Assembly: GCA_036250225.1 (NCBI GenBank)
Contig: JAPZLL010000019.1
Coordinates: forward strand, 620,001-684,000
DNA: 64,000 nt
Reading direction: 5' to 3'
Origin: Cercophora sp. LCS_1
Lineage: Eukaryota > Ascomycota > Sordariomycetes > Sordariales > Lasiosphaeriaceae
This document shows, piece by piece, positions 44,255 through 55,059 of the stretch. Position 1 is the first letter of the stretch. Every line of letters begins with the position of its first letter. The notes below the pieces were generated by a model. That model was given only the letters and a program-made list of their open reading frames with translations. It ran no database searches and was not told the DNA's origin. The position numbers and the translations under genes are program-made.

Positions 44255-45517
44255 CTACTGAGCCCATGGGATATTCTCCTTGATATTCAGTGCCCACCGC
44301 AGCTTGTTCAGCGCCTCTCGAGTCTCTTCAATCATGCGCTCCTGCTCCTCTTCTCTTTCCTTTGCCTTAGTCTTGATCGAATAGAGTATCCTCTCCTGCT
44401 CGTCCCTGTAGCGCTCATGCTGCGTCACCATAGCCTCCTTAATTTCTAATAGTTCGCGGATGTTGGAGTCCTGCTGGTCGCACAGGGCCTGGAGGGTTAC
44501 AATCTTTTCGTCGTCCTTTCGGCGTTCCTCTCGCAGCTCGTTGATCGTCACCTCCATCTTGCTCGTCGCCTCCTTGACCATGTTTCCCTGGTCGCGCCAG
44601 TGACTGCTGATGGCATTGTATCGTCCCTCCATCAAGCTCGCGTAGTTGGTCGCCTCGTCCACCTTTCGCTGGCACTCCGCGCGCGTCTTTTCCATCTCCT
44701 CTTTCCACATGCGCTCCCGTTCCGTTGCATCGATGGCTCGTTTGCGCTCAAAGTCGACTGTTGACTGGAGTGATTCGACCTGCCGTTCTTTACGAGCCAA
44801 GAGAGTCTTAGTCACATTCGCTTCTAGCAACCGGCTCTCGTAGTCTGAAACAATCCGATCAAGCTTATCTTCGAGTAGTTTCGCCGACTGCTTGGACTCC
44901 TCCGCGCGCAGCTGCTCGATTTTGATCTCGCGCTTGAGCGCCTCCTTCTCCGACACCAACTTGTTGATCACGCGTCCCGTCTTGCCCAGCCCTGCCTTTC
45001 CAACCGTCGAATCCCAGCCGTTAGAGAGATGCGCCTCGCCTACTTCTGTCGGAGTCGGCCCAGGTATTTCGGGACTGCTGAAATTGCTGTGATTCGCATG
45101 GTTGTTGAGTATCGTTGATGAGCTCGCTGTTGCCGCTAAACTGCTTTCTCGCTGGGGAATCTCGACACTGGATCTGGCGCTATTTGTCCCTGGCACCCCG
45201 AGAAACCCGTCCTGTACCACCGTTGGGCTCAACCTGGACCGCCCGCCCGGCGACGGCTTGCTCCCGCCGTTTTCTTGCGACCCGGATGACATGCTCGCAT
45301 TACTAGTTATTGAGCTAGAAAACCCCGAGTTGCGCGAGGCCGAGAGCGACGTTATCCCGTCTATACTGGAATCGTCCGATAGCCGTGGCCTGTCGTCAAA
45401 GCTCGTGACGGTACGGATGGTGGAGTTCATTCGAGCCGGGACTTGCTGTTGCTGACTGTACGAGGGGGCCGTCGGGAGGGGCTTGCGGTGTCCACCGTTC
45501 GTCGGCGCGCGGGACAT
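44255..45517 (-). CDS. SHE3: SHE3-like mRNA-transport adaptor, coiled coil
   Basis: A single exon, 420 residues, starting at the ATG before SRAPTNGGHRK (the longer frame starts with TTG). The N-terminal ~180 residues are Ser/Pro-rich and disordered. Then GWDSTVGKAGLGKTGRVINK leads into a long coiled coil (~185-410) with heptad-like runs (ERKRAIDATERERMWKEEME, REERRKDDEKIVTLQALCDQ). The KTGRVINKLVSEKEALKRE and YNAISSHWRDQG blocks are the hallmarks of filamentous-fungal proteins annotated as SWI5-dependent HO expression protein 3. In yeast She3 links She2-bound mRNA to myosin Myo4; whether the filamentous protein does the same is an inference. A seven-codon upstream ORF lies 38 nt before the start codon. 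Confidence 0.85.
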   Translation of the reverse strand: MSRAPTNGGHRKPLPTAPSYSQQQQVPARMNSTIRTVTSFDDRPRLSDDSSIDGITSLSASRNSGFSSSITSNASMSSGSQENGGSKPSPGGRSRLSPTVVQDGFLGVPGTNSARSSVEIPQRESSLAATASSSTILNNHANHSNFSSPEIPGPTPTEVGEAHLSNGWDSTVGKAGLGKTGRVINKLVSEKEALKREIKIEQLRAEESKQSAKLLEDKLDRIVSDYESRLLEANVTKTLLARKERQVESLQSTVDFERKRAIDATERERMWKEEMEKTRAECQRKVDEATNYASLMEGRYNAISSHWRDQGNMVKEATSKMEVTINELREERRKDDEKIVTLQALCDQQDSNIRELLEIKEAMVTQHERYRDEQERILYSIKTKAKEREEEQERMIEETREALNKLRWALNIKENIPWAQ

Positions 45518-47986
45518 GGCGGCGTTGATGATGCCTTCGGAGGCGAGCGTGAGAGTCAACCGGACCGAGGGGCGTTCATGCGACGGCCTTGTTGGTGTTT
45601 TGGTCGGGGTGGATCTGTCGGGAAGTGCTCCGGCTTGCGCCGCCCTCGGGGTCGAGGACGCGGATACGGGGGAATCTTACAAGGGGCGCCGTTAGCTCTC
45701 GCCCCCAACGTCAAGTGTTGCGCCTTCCTTCGCAATCGAGATCTCTGCAATATATTGCTGGTTTTTTTGCAGAGGCACAAGACAGAGAACTCTCCAGACC
45801 CGCTTCTCGTAGGTAACAAGCCAGCAGCAGCGTCCCAGGGTATTGGACGGGATGATGCGCGCGGCACCTCAAGTGGCCGCCCCGTCTGCAATATGTGCGT
45901 AAGGGGCGGCTGTTTCAGAGCTGCGGGAGATCCTCGCGGGGAAAGGGACGGAGAGACACATACCTCGTTCACTGGCGTCCTGGTGAATGGGAAAAGCCGT
46001 CTGGTGGGTGGAATTTGGACGAGCTTTGACGAGTCGATTCCGCATTTCTCACAAGGGACGAGACTGGGGCGTGTGGTGGGTTGCGAAGCACAGGGCGGAT
46101 GGCGCCAGGCGGGAATCCAAGACAGCGGAGAGTCCACTGCATCCGGCGGGTCCGTCCCCGTGGTAAACGATCGCTTTTGTTTCGCCTTTTGGCACACTTT
46201 CAATCGTCGCGCGTCTAGTAATATTGGTTCGTTACACAGAGAGTATCGACCTGGCTGGCTTCTACCAGCCGAGAACACCGGGTAACGAGGGTTGTGCTGA
46301 TTTCGACAGGCAAAGGGATCTGTTTGGACCGGCGCAAAGTTGTAAAAACCGGCAATTCAGGGGGCTTGCGATGTGTGAGTTTGCTGGTATTGAAGTGTAT
46401 ACAGGTACCACGCGGCGCGCAATTCGATCGGTCTATCGGTATTTGGACTCTGCCGCTATGTTGATTGAAAGTTCTCGGATGGTTGACAAGAGCAAAAACA
46501 CACAAAGCACTCGATGGGATTTGCAGAAACCCCCCCCTCCATCAGGTCCTGGTCACTTTTCTGTTTTTTTTTTCGCGTCCCGCCTGGCCGCTGATGACAG
46601 GCCCGTGCAAACGAAAGACGTGTCGCTGGTCACTTGGCCCACTCTGATCGCGGGATGGACTGGGCGTGGAGGTCCACTGCCCTGGCAACCGAGAAGAACA
46701 AAAAACAGCTTTGTCCGACCTTGAAACCCCTTTCTTTGCCCTTGTTTCTTGTCGTCTTTCACTTGCAGACATGACAATTCCAGGTTTACAGGTACCGTTC
46801 TGCTTCTTCCCAGGATAAACCAGGAACGCGGCGCCTTCCCGCTCTAGGCACGAGCGATGCATCTGGGAACCCCTTGTCTCGAAGTTCACCATCCCACAAC
46901 TTTGATTGGACATAGCGCCTTTGAGCAAGAGATGCAGCATCGCTGAAACCTTATTGCTTTGCTGCCATTATTACTGCGCTCATTTTCTCGCGACGGGCGC
47001 TTGCAAGAATTGACAGCCCTGTGGACCAGTCCATTGGACTCCATCAAGAGTTTGGCATGTGGGAAAGAAAGTGGATATGAGAGACTTATAACACCTCCCA
47101 TATTGCAGCATACCCTCAGGGAATCGCCCATTTCCCAATTCCAGCTGTCGTCCGGTTCCTGATTCCTGGGACGCGCTCATCAAAAACCATGAATTGGAAA
47201 ACTCTAGAGCCGAACCACATCCCCTCAGTCTTTGGACAGGGGCCTTGAATTTTCCTTCAAGTTGAGACGTTGAATGTGACGTAATCTTCACTTTGAACAC
47301 ACATCTCAGAGGTTCCAGGTTCAGAATCATCAGAGGACAGTGAACAAAGCCCATCCAGACCTATCGACCACATGTAATTTGCTCATTTATGCCGACGGGT
47401 ATTCTACCTCATCTCTGGCCAGCACCTACCACCCACCATCACGCCGTCGCGTCAAGTCGCGTCTTGACTGGGCTGAGGAGGATTAGGTGAGGCGCATTCA
47501 ACAACCCACGTTCCGGGTCGTCAGCCGCAAGGCACTCATCCCAAAGCCGTCTAGAATCGTGACATCGTCAAATTTTTACTCTACACTATTGGACACAATA
47601 ATGCAACAACATAATGCACATCCATGTACAATCCACACATCGAACACATTTTTCTGCTGTCTCCGAACGCCTGGCCAAGTGGCCATCTCATGCCATGTTC
47701 CGACCCGCCTCATAAAAGCAAACAGTAAAAACACAACACCAAATGAAGAGAGTAGGTAGGGCATAATCCCTTCTTGTATCATAGCTTTCAGTGGGCTCTT
47801 TGGCCCCCATGTCGTTCTATCACCCATGTGCGTAGTTATGAGAGTCCCAAGAACGTCGGCTGTTGCTCCATCACCAACCCGAAGAGTTGTCATCGTCGAA
47901 AATGCTATGTTGAGGGGTAGGTCCCGTCGCTTCTCCCCTCCACAAAGTTGGCGTCGATATAAATATCCGACACATACCATCCCCCC
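45518..47986. other. Intergenic 2.5 kb between SHE3 and PTA1
   Basis: Contains the SHE3 5' UTR and promoter on the left and the PTA1 3' region on the right. Open frames of ~240-280 codons on both strands at 45.4-46.3 kb overlap each other and have Arg/Pro/Cys-rich chance composition. No repeat or RNA gene noticed. Confidence 0.45.
45556..45579 (-). promoter_or_regulatory. Seven-codon upstream ORF before SHE3
   Basis: ATG at 45579 encodes MNAPRSG and stops at TGA, leaving 38 nt to the SHE3 start codon. If it lies in the transcript it could dampen or regulate SHE3 translation. Confidence 0.5.
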
Positions 47987-50532
47987 TTACTTCTTCGACT
48001 CGATGAAACCAGGGCGCCACTTGACAAGGTACTTACCCGCCAACGGCCGAGCCTCCTCGTCTGCAACTTTGTTAGCACTTCTCGCAGCACCGTCATCGCG
48101 AAAAACTCACATTCGTCCCAAATCGCTGCTACGGTATCCAGCGCCATCTCCCTGACAGGCGGTCTCATCATGACCAAGTAAAGCAACGTCGTCAGGGCCA
48201 ACTGCACCCTTGTGGGATCACCGCATAACCCCTTGAGCCTCCCAAGCATCGTCCTAGTCAACTCTGGGATCTCAGCCAGGAACCTCGTGAGCACCTTGTC
48301 CTGGGCGGTGATATAAGTCAGGATCCCGTCTATCAGTCTCAACGCCCACTTTTCGTAGTATAGAGGGCCACCATTCCCCGACTTCTTGATGAGCTGGTCA
48401 TTATACCACTCCTCACAGAGCCAGGCCACGGCGACTTCTATCCGCCGACGCCAGTCCTCGAGCACGTAGTTGTACATCAGCTCGCGTACCACGTCTTTGG
48501 GGCCGACTTGTTGGCGATCAAGAGCATCTGGCTCAGCCTTAATGGAGTCTTCGGCTCCGGACGTGGCGCGGGACGGGAGACGTGTGAGAAAGGTGAGCCA
48601 CGAGTCGCGGTCGTAGGAACTCGCAGCCAGACGATTAATACCGGCTTTGTGTTTACGGTTGACGGCCTCCTCCAGACCAGGTAATGGGCCGAAAATGAGA
48701 GATGATGCGGACTGGCCTCTTCTAGTGGCGCGTTCGACATCAAATGGTGGGGGAGGCGGGAGTCTGAATGGGCCCAGCGGTGCCAAGGCGCCAACATCTT
48801 TTTGCTCGGGCTCTTCGGGAGGAGCGCCATCAAGCTTGTTGAGGATCTGTTCTGTGTCCTCTGCAGCATTGAAGAAGGGTTCGTAGTCATCGTCGTCGTC
48901 ATTAACGCCGAGAGGTGCTGTGTCAGGATTGAGGGCAGCTGATTGAGCGGCGACGGCGGCTGCTGCTGCTGCTGCATAGAGACTAGCCAACCGGGTACGG
49001 ATGCCGTCGACCGCTTGGCCGAAAATCTGTGGGTTGATGGATGCCAGTATTTTGACGTTGATCTTGGCAGCAATGTCAACAGGCACCAAGGTGGCATTGA
49101 AGCCTTGGAGGCCCGGGTTGTTGGTGATCGTGAACAGAGCTGCTAGACTTTGCGGCCCGGGGGCCAACGGTTGGACCTGAAGCTGAGCTGGTTTTGCATC
49201 TACTCTTTGCCGCTTGGCATCGTTGTACTCGGAAGCAGGGTGTTGCACGAAGCCTCGTTTCTTGTTGCCTTCGTCTAGAATCTCGGTTCGTGATCGCATC
49301 AACCTCTCTACGTGCTGTTGGATCCGAGGTGTAATGGGGTTGTTGTGGTCCCTGATAACAGTTAACAAAGGTGTGCGTGTCTCGTTCTGGGCTTCCTACC
49401 TCTTCATCAAATGGAGCAGAAGCATGCGGGTTGTCTTCTCCATTGACTTGATAAGGACCTTGTTTCGAGGGGTGAGGGGCGAGTTGGCGAGCTTCAGAGG
49501 GTTAAAGCCGAGCACCGTGTTCAGGATCCGACCAGAGGTGGTTGGTCGGGTGCGGATGAGAATGGAAAGAGTGTTGAGCGTCGCATCTACAAGCAGCGCA
49601 TCGCTGTTTTGGGTGTTAGTCGTTGTAAAGGGTAAGCCTGGGTTGCACGACGTACCTGCTGTTCTCCTGTAATACCATGAGCATCTTGTCTAGGAGGCCA
49701 GCACCCTCAGCCTCAAGCAGCCTGGGGTCAATCAGAGGGTGGTTGGGAGGAATCATTGACAAAGACACATCGAGGCCCATGTACTGGCCATGCGTTAGTA
49801 TCCGCATCAAGCATTGGGGGACCGTCTTCAAACCTTTTGCTCTTTAGACTCCATGCCATTCGAAACTGTCTGAGCAAGGACAACTCGCTGAATGAATTTG
49901 ATACAGCAGATCCTCACTGGTGTTGTCGCGGTGTCCCATATCTCTTTGACTCTGGCCTTGATGGCGCTGATAGCATCCCAGGCTTCCTTGTGGTACGAGT
50001 TGAAGATGCTGCAAGTAAAAGGGTTAGCACCCTGCATGCTCATGGTATGGAGATGCGCTGGGAAGGGCAACATGACGGGAGTGACTTCAAGATGAACGGA
50101 CACCATATCATGTCAAGAGCAATCCACAAGACCGACAGCTGCACATATGTGCCCGCCCAGCGCAACCAAAACTATCCTAAGCACTTACACCCATCGCATC
50201 GCAATTGGATATGCGCTTGCTGCTGCCATCACGCTAGCCTTGAGAACCAAAGGATCCTCGCCTGGGTTCTCAACCAGCGACCGTAACGTTTCCAAGACAG
50301 CAATCGCCAGGTTTTCCTTGTCCACCCTCTTGAGAGCTGGCGTAGAAAGCGACTCGGCCAAGAACTCTGCACCCCATCGTCGAAGCTCAACAGGCGAAGA
50401 CGGACCGATAATGGGTAAGATGCCTTTCACAATCTTGTCGTAGTATTCGGGGTCTGCAAGAACAATTTTGCGGGCGGCGTTGAGCTGCTGGATTTGCTCG
50501 GCCACGCTGAGGTTCTTTACGGGGGCAGCCAT
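47987..50532 (-). CDS. PTA1: Symplekin/PTA1, CPF scaffold subunit
   Basis: Six exons: 50532-50189, 50008-49834, 49783-49656, 49603-49400, 49351-48111 and 48060-47987; 721 residues. All introns have normal GT-AG ends and consistent phases. The first, 180 nt, is long for this window; the others are 48-52 nt. The N-terminal ~300 residues are HEAT-like helices (LNAARKIVLADPEYYDKIVK, WGAEFLAESLSTPALKRVDK, NSYHKEAWDAISAIKARVKE) matching the symplekin/Pta1 N-terminal domain. A disordered acidic and Pro-rich linker follows, then a C-terminal helical region (LCEEWYNDQLIK, WALRLIDGILTYITAQDKVL). The end is EYEEARPLAGKYLVKW. In yeast Pta1 scaffolds the cleavage and polyadenylation factor and binds Ssu72. 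The model is strong because each join restores a helix. Confidence 0.93.
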
Positions 50533-50662
50533 GGCGAACAGCTGGTGGTCGTCTGCCCACTCGAGCCAGGGGAAGACTCCCAGGCACTAGAGTTGTGACC
50601 TTGGTGTCTTGGGGGCGCGAATGTTTCAAAGTTGGTAAAACGCGGGTGGTGGTCAAAGAAGT

Positions 50663-51157
50663 CTACGAGCGATGGCTGAAGGTTGCAGCACTCAAAGAAG
50701 CGACGGCGCAACCTGATGCGCGTTTCAATGGCTCTCCGCGCGCGAGACTCAAGCAGTTGGCCAAAACCTCCTCCCCAAGCCGGCCAATTTCACCCCAAAG
50801 CAGCTCGGTATCAACGTCTGTAATCCAGCGCCGGGATTTCGCATCCTGCGCGACGCCAAACAGGATGTTGTGAGTCGGGTGAAACCTGTCTTCGTGGTCA
50901 AGGCAGCTGCTGTAGAGGCTTGGGAATCCGTTGGGATGTTGTTGTGCAATACCAACGCTCAATCCATTCCCGCTTCGTCTGTCGATGATAAAGTCTATCC
51001 CGGTGCGGAGCTCTAGCGGACACTGATGGTTGGGTTCCAGAGTCACTGAGAGTCGATTCGTCGGCAGGTTTGACAACTCAAAGTTGAGGAAGCTGGGAAA
51101 GCTTGCCCAGAAAGTTAAACGCGCCAAAAGCACTTTGACGTGGGCTGCAGATGCCAT
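50663..51157 (-). CDS. Possible small hypothetical protein
   Basis: An ATG-initiated frame of 164 codons between PTA1 and COA3. It contains some plausible sequence (WASFPSFLNFELSNLPTNRL, ELRTGIDFIIDRRSGNGL) but no recognised domain and no intron signals. The interval also holds the promoters of PTA1 and COA3, so a chance frame is quite possible. Low confidence. Confidence 0.3.
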   Translation of the reverse strand: MASAAHVKVLLARLTFWASFPSFLNFELSNLPTNRLSVTLEPNHQCPLELRTGIDFIIDRRSGNGLSVGIAQQHPNGFPSLYSSCLDHEDRFHPTHNILFGVAQDAKSRRWITDVDTELLWGEIGRLGEEVLANCLSLARGEPLKRASGCAVASLSAATFSHRS

Positions 51158-51387
51158 GCGCGCAGGCTAGCTGAAAAGCCGAAGAATTGCCGTCCAGAAA
51201 ATTACACAGGAACGATTGGCTTGCGACCGATAAGGCTCCTTATCGCACGGAACCAGAAGACAGGCGTCACTTTTCCATGTTTGTCAGGCGATCAGAAGGT
51301 GACGAGGCAAGAACTGCCGTGATACTCTGTCGCAAACATGGCTGCGTATGCTACGAGCGCTTCAATTGACTTTGTGGGAGATTACTG

Positions 51388-51695
51388 ATGTTTTATGACA
51401 GCACGCAACGCCCGAGCATCCAACGCGCATCCTACTACCGCGAGAACAAGCACTCCCCCGCCTTAGTTCGCGCACGACGACCATATCTCGTCAAGAACGC
51501 CATTCTCGGACTCGGGATTTTCACCGTTGCAGCTGGGATTTGTATGCCCCTAGGCTTCTCCGCGCGTTGGGCACACACTGACAGACTTTATCCGCAGACG
51601 CCTACACCATTTCCGTCGTCGGACAGGATGAATTTGACGACGTCAAGGTCCCCGATGCGCCCGTCAGGAGCACCAAGGAGGGGCAACAGAATTAA
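51388..51695 (+). CDS. COA3: Cytochrome c oxidase assembly factor 3 (COA3)
   Basis: Two exons, 51388-51541 and 51598-51695, with a 56-nt intron; 83 residues. The order is diagnostic: SYYRENKHSPALVRARRPYL, then a single membrane segment (VKNAILGLGIFTVAAGI) that ends at the splice, then YAYTISVVGQDEFDDVKVPD. In yeast Coa3/Cox25 is an inner-mitochondrial-membrane protein that binds newly made Cox1 with Cox14 and regulates Mss51. Small size, the RRPYLVKN block and the acidic DEFDDV motif all match. A splice inside the membrane helix/loop boundary, phase 1, keeps the frame. The start is the first ATG; a start further in is also possible. Confidence 0.9.
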
Positions 51696-52145
51696 GTGAT
51701 CTTCGATACCCATCACAGCTGTATACTACGTATCACATAACAACGGCGTCGGGAAACGGTCAAAAGGGCCTTAAAGGGGGTATACCCCTGCTGCCTTGGA
51801 ATATGAAATCAAACAAGCTATTCGGGAACAAGCCCATCCTAAACACCCAGCCCGCCCATATAGAAAGGAGCTGCCCGTTGTGTCTACCTATGTAACATTA
51901 GACCAACAGCCAACCGACTGAATCAAACCGCTCGCCCAGAGCCCAACCACCGAGCTAACCTACATCGCACGCCTGCACACCACACGCCTACACTCTAATC
52001 AACATCAAGATGTTCTCGAAAAAGGCACCTAGCACCCATCTGCCGCCGTGTTTCCAATGCCAAAACTGCCAACCCTTTAGGGAAAAAAATGCCCGGCACC
52101 CATAATGATATAAGGGGATGATGATGACGAGAAAGAAATAACAAG
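51696..52145. other. Convergent 3' ends of COA3 and DEP1
   Basis: Both genes end toward this interval, so it should hold two 3' UTRs. No coding or repeat signal seen. Confidence 0.6.
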
Positions 52146-54357
52146 CTATGATGCCTGCGATATAGCGTCACGCTTTGCTGGCTGGTCCACAGCAATCTTG
52201 AGCGGTTGTCCACTGGGAGGATATGTCTTTTGCGCTTGCACTGGCGAATCACCGTTGGGGATAGTGGTTGTGCTTGACGAGAATAACCCGCCAGGTTGCT
52301 GGGAGTGCCTCCTTGGGCCTGACGAAGAACCAGCAAAGGGAACAGGGATAGGAACTTCTGGTTGTGAGTTTTGTCGCTCGATCTGATGCGAGGGATGATT
52401 CGGGTTCGCCCAAGGCGTCTGCTCGATGAATTGCTTGCCAGCTGGGCCCAGAATGCCCCCGTAAGGGCTACCAGCGAAGTCAGAGTGAAATGCCTGTTGC
52501 TGGCTCACAGATGACCTCCGAGGCTCTCGAGCCTGCTACGATAAAATGTTAGGACACTTGCCTCGTTCGTTGTGATCACCACACTCGTGTGACTTACGAC
52601 AATGGCTTCAAGGTCGCTTTCCAGTTGCTCATCCGTTGCGCCTTGTATTACCGGCGCAGCTGGGAATCCAACATGCTTTGCAAACCCAGAGAGAATAGAC
52701 ACTTCCTTGTTGTAGGCAACGGCTTGCCGTATTTGAAGCGGTTTTGACGTAGGCAGCCGGATGCTGTAATCGGGGATGGTATGCGCATACCGGCGGCGCT
52801 CGTGCTGAATCTCGTACCATTCCTGGCCAAGTTCTTCAAGCACCTTTTCTCGCGATTCACGCACAGCCTGGTAGAACTGTGACATGATCTGTGCTCGTTC
52901 TGCAACGGCCCGTCTCCTCTGTACCGACAGCCTGAGCTGCAGTTCGACATTACTGAGCCTTATCCGTTCCTGTCGCCGATCCTCGACACACTGGAGCATT
53001 GCGAGATATTCGGGATGGGTCGGATTCTCGCAGGTGAGCATAGCTTCTTCCCGGTTGAGCTGGTCCAGCCGCTCTTGGTACAGCCTGTTCAATGGTTAGC
53101 TATGATTCGCGGCTCGTCTCTCGAGCTGTAGATAGGCTTACCGCTCGCGGAAGTTGCTAAATTGCTTCTCAATCGCCGCAAGCTCGTCCCAGGCGGCCTT
53201 CTTCTTTTCCACTGTTTACAGCAGTTAGCAAGCCGCGATTGTATCAGGGTAGAGTCTTTCGTACATTCTTCCTCATTTTTATGCGCAGCCTCCGCCTCAT
53301 CAGCATCTTCGGCGTGTTCATCTTCGAGTTGAGGGGTTGGAGCTTCCACAACAGGCCCATCGACGTCGTCAGGGGGGTCCTCGTGGGTTTCTTCGGTCGC
53401 CTGGGCATCGGGACTTTTGATAGGTTTCTTTTTTGGCGCATTGCGCTTTGTCTTCTTGCCTCTGCCAGGCTCCATTGTTTCGTCCTCAGAGGCGGTCGGT
53501 GCCTTCTCCTCGGGCGCGGGGACCTCGGCATCGTCATTGTTATCCTCTTCACCCGTATGAGTCCCGCTTTGTGGGTTTGTTGATAGGCCGCCCTCATCAT
53601 CGGCCACGGCGGCGTCATCGGCCGAAAACTCGCCCTCTGGTGCACCAATCGAGCCAGTGCGCTTTCGGAGAGGTTGTTCCGACTCAGATTGCTCCGCGAG
53701 CGATGAGCGCTTGCGTTTCCGAGAGTCCTGAGACTCTGGCCTTGTGATTTGTGAAGTACCTGACTCCTCAATTATGCCTGATTCTTGACTTTTCTTCGCC
53801 TGTGAGGGCGATCGCAATTGTCGGGCCGTGGGCGCTTCGGTTTCGACCTCTGGCTCGCTGGAAGCCACAGAGGCATCGTCTTCGTCGTCGTCCGCCTCCG
53901 AGAGCGAGTCGTTGTCACTCGGTGGATTTTCGGCATCGAGCTCGGCTTGAAGCTGCTGCTGCAGCTTACTGGGGCTTCGCTCAAAACCCCGACCACGACG
54001 ATCGACAAATTGACGACTGCCTACTTCTCCAAGTATAGCCAACATATCGCGCGACGCCGCATTCTTTGGTGGTGTGTCGTAGAGTCGCTCAGTCTCAGCC
54101 TCGGAGTCGTTGATGTCCATTTCCGACAGCTTGCTCTCCTCGTCTGACTCCTCTTCGGGGCCAGAGTCTTCGGTAACGCCGTTTCCGTTCCGTTTCGGCG
54201 TTCCAGGATGCCCGGAGCCGTTATTATGCATATCTAGATCCATATCATCTGGCTCGGCATCCTTGTCTTCGACGTCGCTCAGGGGGCTCGAGAGGTTGGA
54301 AGGGCTGTTGTCAAGGAGAGGAGGGGAGCTCGGGAGGGCCATCGCGCTGGTGGCCAT
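52146..54357 (-). CDS. DEP1: DEP1/Sds3-like subunit of the Rpd3 histone deacetylase complex
   Basis: Four exons: 54357-53265, 53211-53142, 53084-52598 and 52535-52146; 679 residues. The N-terminal ~360 residues are very acidic and Ser-rich with basic islands (GRGKKTKRNAPKKKPIK). The Sds3/Dep1 helical region spans introns 1 and 2: LEKKKAAWDELAAIEKQF, then FRERLYQERLDQLNREEAML, NPTHPEYLAMLQCVEDRRQE and a following coiled coil. In yeast Dep1 is a dedicated subunit of Rpd3L, which represses transcription by deacetylating histones. The C-terminus is Pro/Gln/Ser-rich. DEP1 diverges from NOP12 across 702 bp. Splice joins restore the coiled coil, so the model is reliable; DEP1 rather than SDS3 is favoured by the long acidic N-terminus. 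Confidence 0.85.
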
Positions 54358-55059
54358 CGTAGACCATGCGAATCGGCCGGTCGAGGCTCAGCGGGGATCG
54401 CGCCAATGTAGATTTGGGGGGGTTGTTGGTGGCGGAGAGCAGAGCGCAAAATTGACCGGGTTCGACAGCAGCTCTGGGATCGGCGAGTCGCGGGCGCGAC
54501 GAGGTCAAAGGCAGAACAAATGTTCCCGAGGGGCAAAACCAAAACAGTGGTGGGAAAGGGGACTAAGGGGTATTTGCGATGCCGTCACATGGAAAATAAA
54601 CCATGAACAGTGGACGGGTCGTGAGGTAGTGAGAGGAAGAGAGAGGGGAGCGGGCGAGCAGGAAAGCTGGATGGAGAAGACAGCGCCCACATCCAGCGGG
54701 AGGACTCTGGTGACCGCCCCTGCCCACGGCACCGATTAAGCGGTGTAGAGCGGCAGTTTCGATAAGAGCCGATAAGTGGTTTTTTCTGGGCTTGGCTGGC
54801 GGCATCCCATAATTTTCGTCAGCGGGTGGGCGGACGAAGTCAATCCCCTGAATAATCGAAGCCGCATTGCAGAGGAACAACAGTTGATCGCTGTTACCTA
54901 GAAAGCTGTAATTTTAGTGCACTTTTTCCGGTTTTCGACTTGCCTTTGTGCGTCTCGGTCTGTTGCGCAAAATAACGCCCAGGGCTGACGATTCAGTCCG
55001 TGGGACTCCCTTGATTGCACCTCTTCATTTCCCAAAGCTGCGACTACACCTTCGTCACC
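54358..55059. other. Divergent promoter of DEP1 and NOP12
   Basis: No coding signal. It should hold both 5' UTRs. The DEP1 side is GC-rich and the NOP12 side has TTTTTCCGG-type sequence; no repeat seen. Confidence 0.5.

Noticed and set aside
45443..46285. Overlapping long frames on both strands upstream of SHE3
   Set aside because: Both are Arg/Pro/Gly/Cys-rich, overlap each other and lack motifs; the region should contain the SHE3 5' UTR.
31486..50532. Presence of two CPF subunits (YTH1 and PTA1) as a functional cluster
   Set aside because: They are 16 kb apart with unrelated genes between and on separate promoters; coincidence is the simpler reading.
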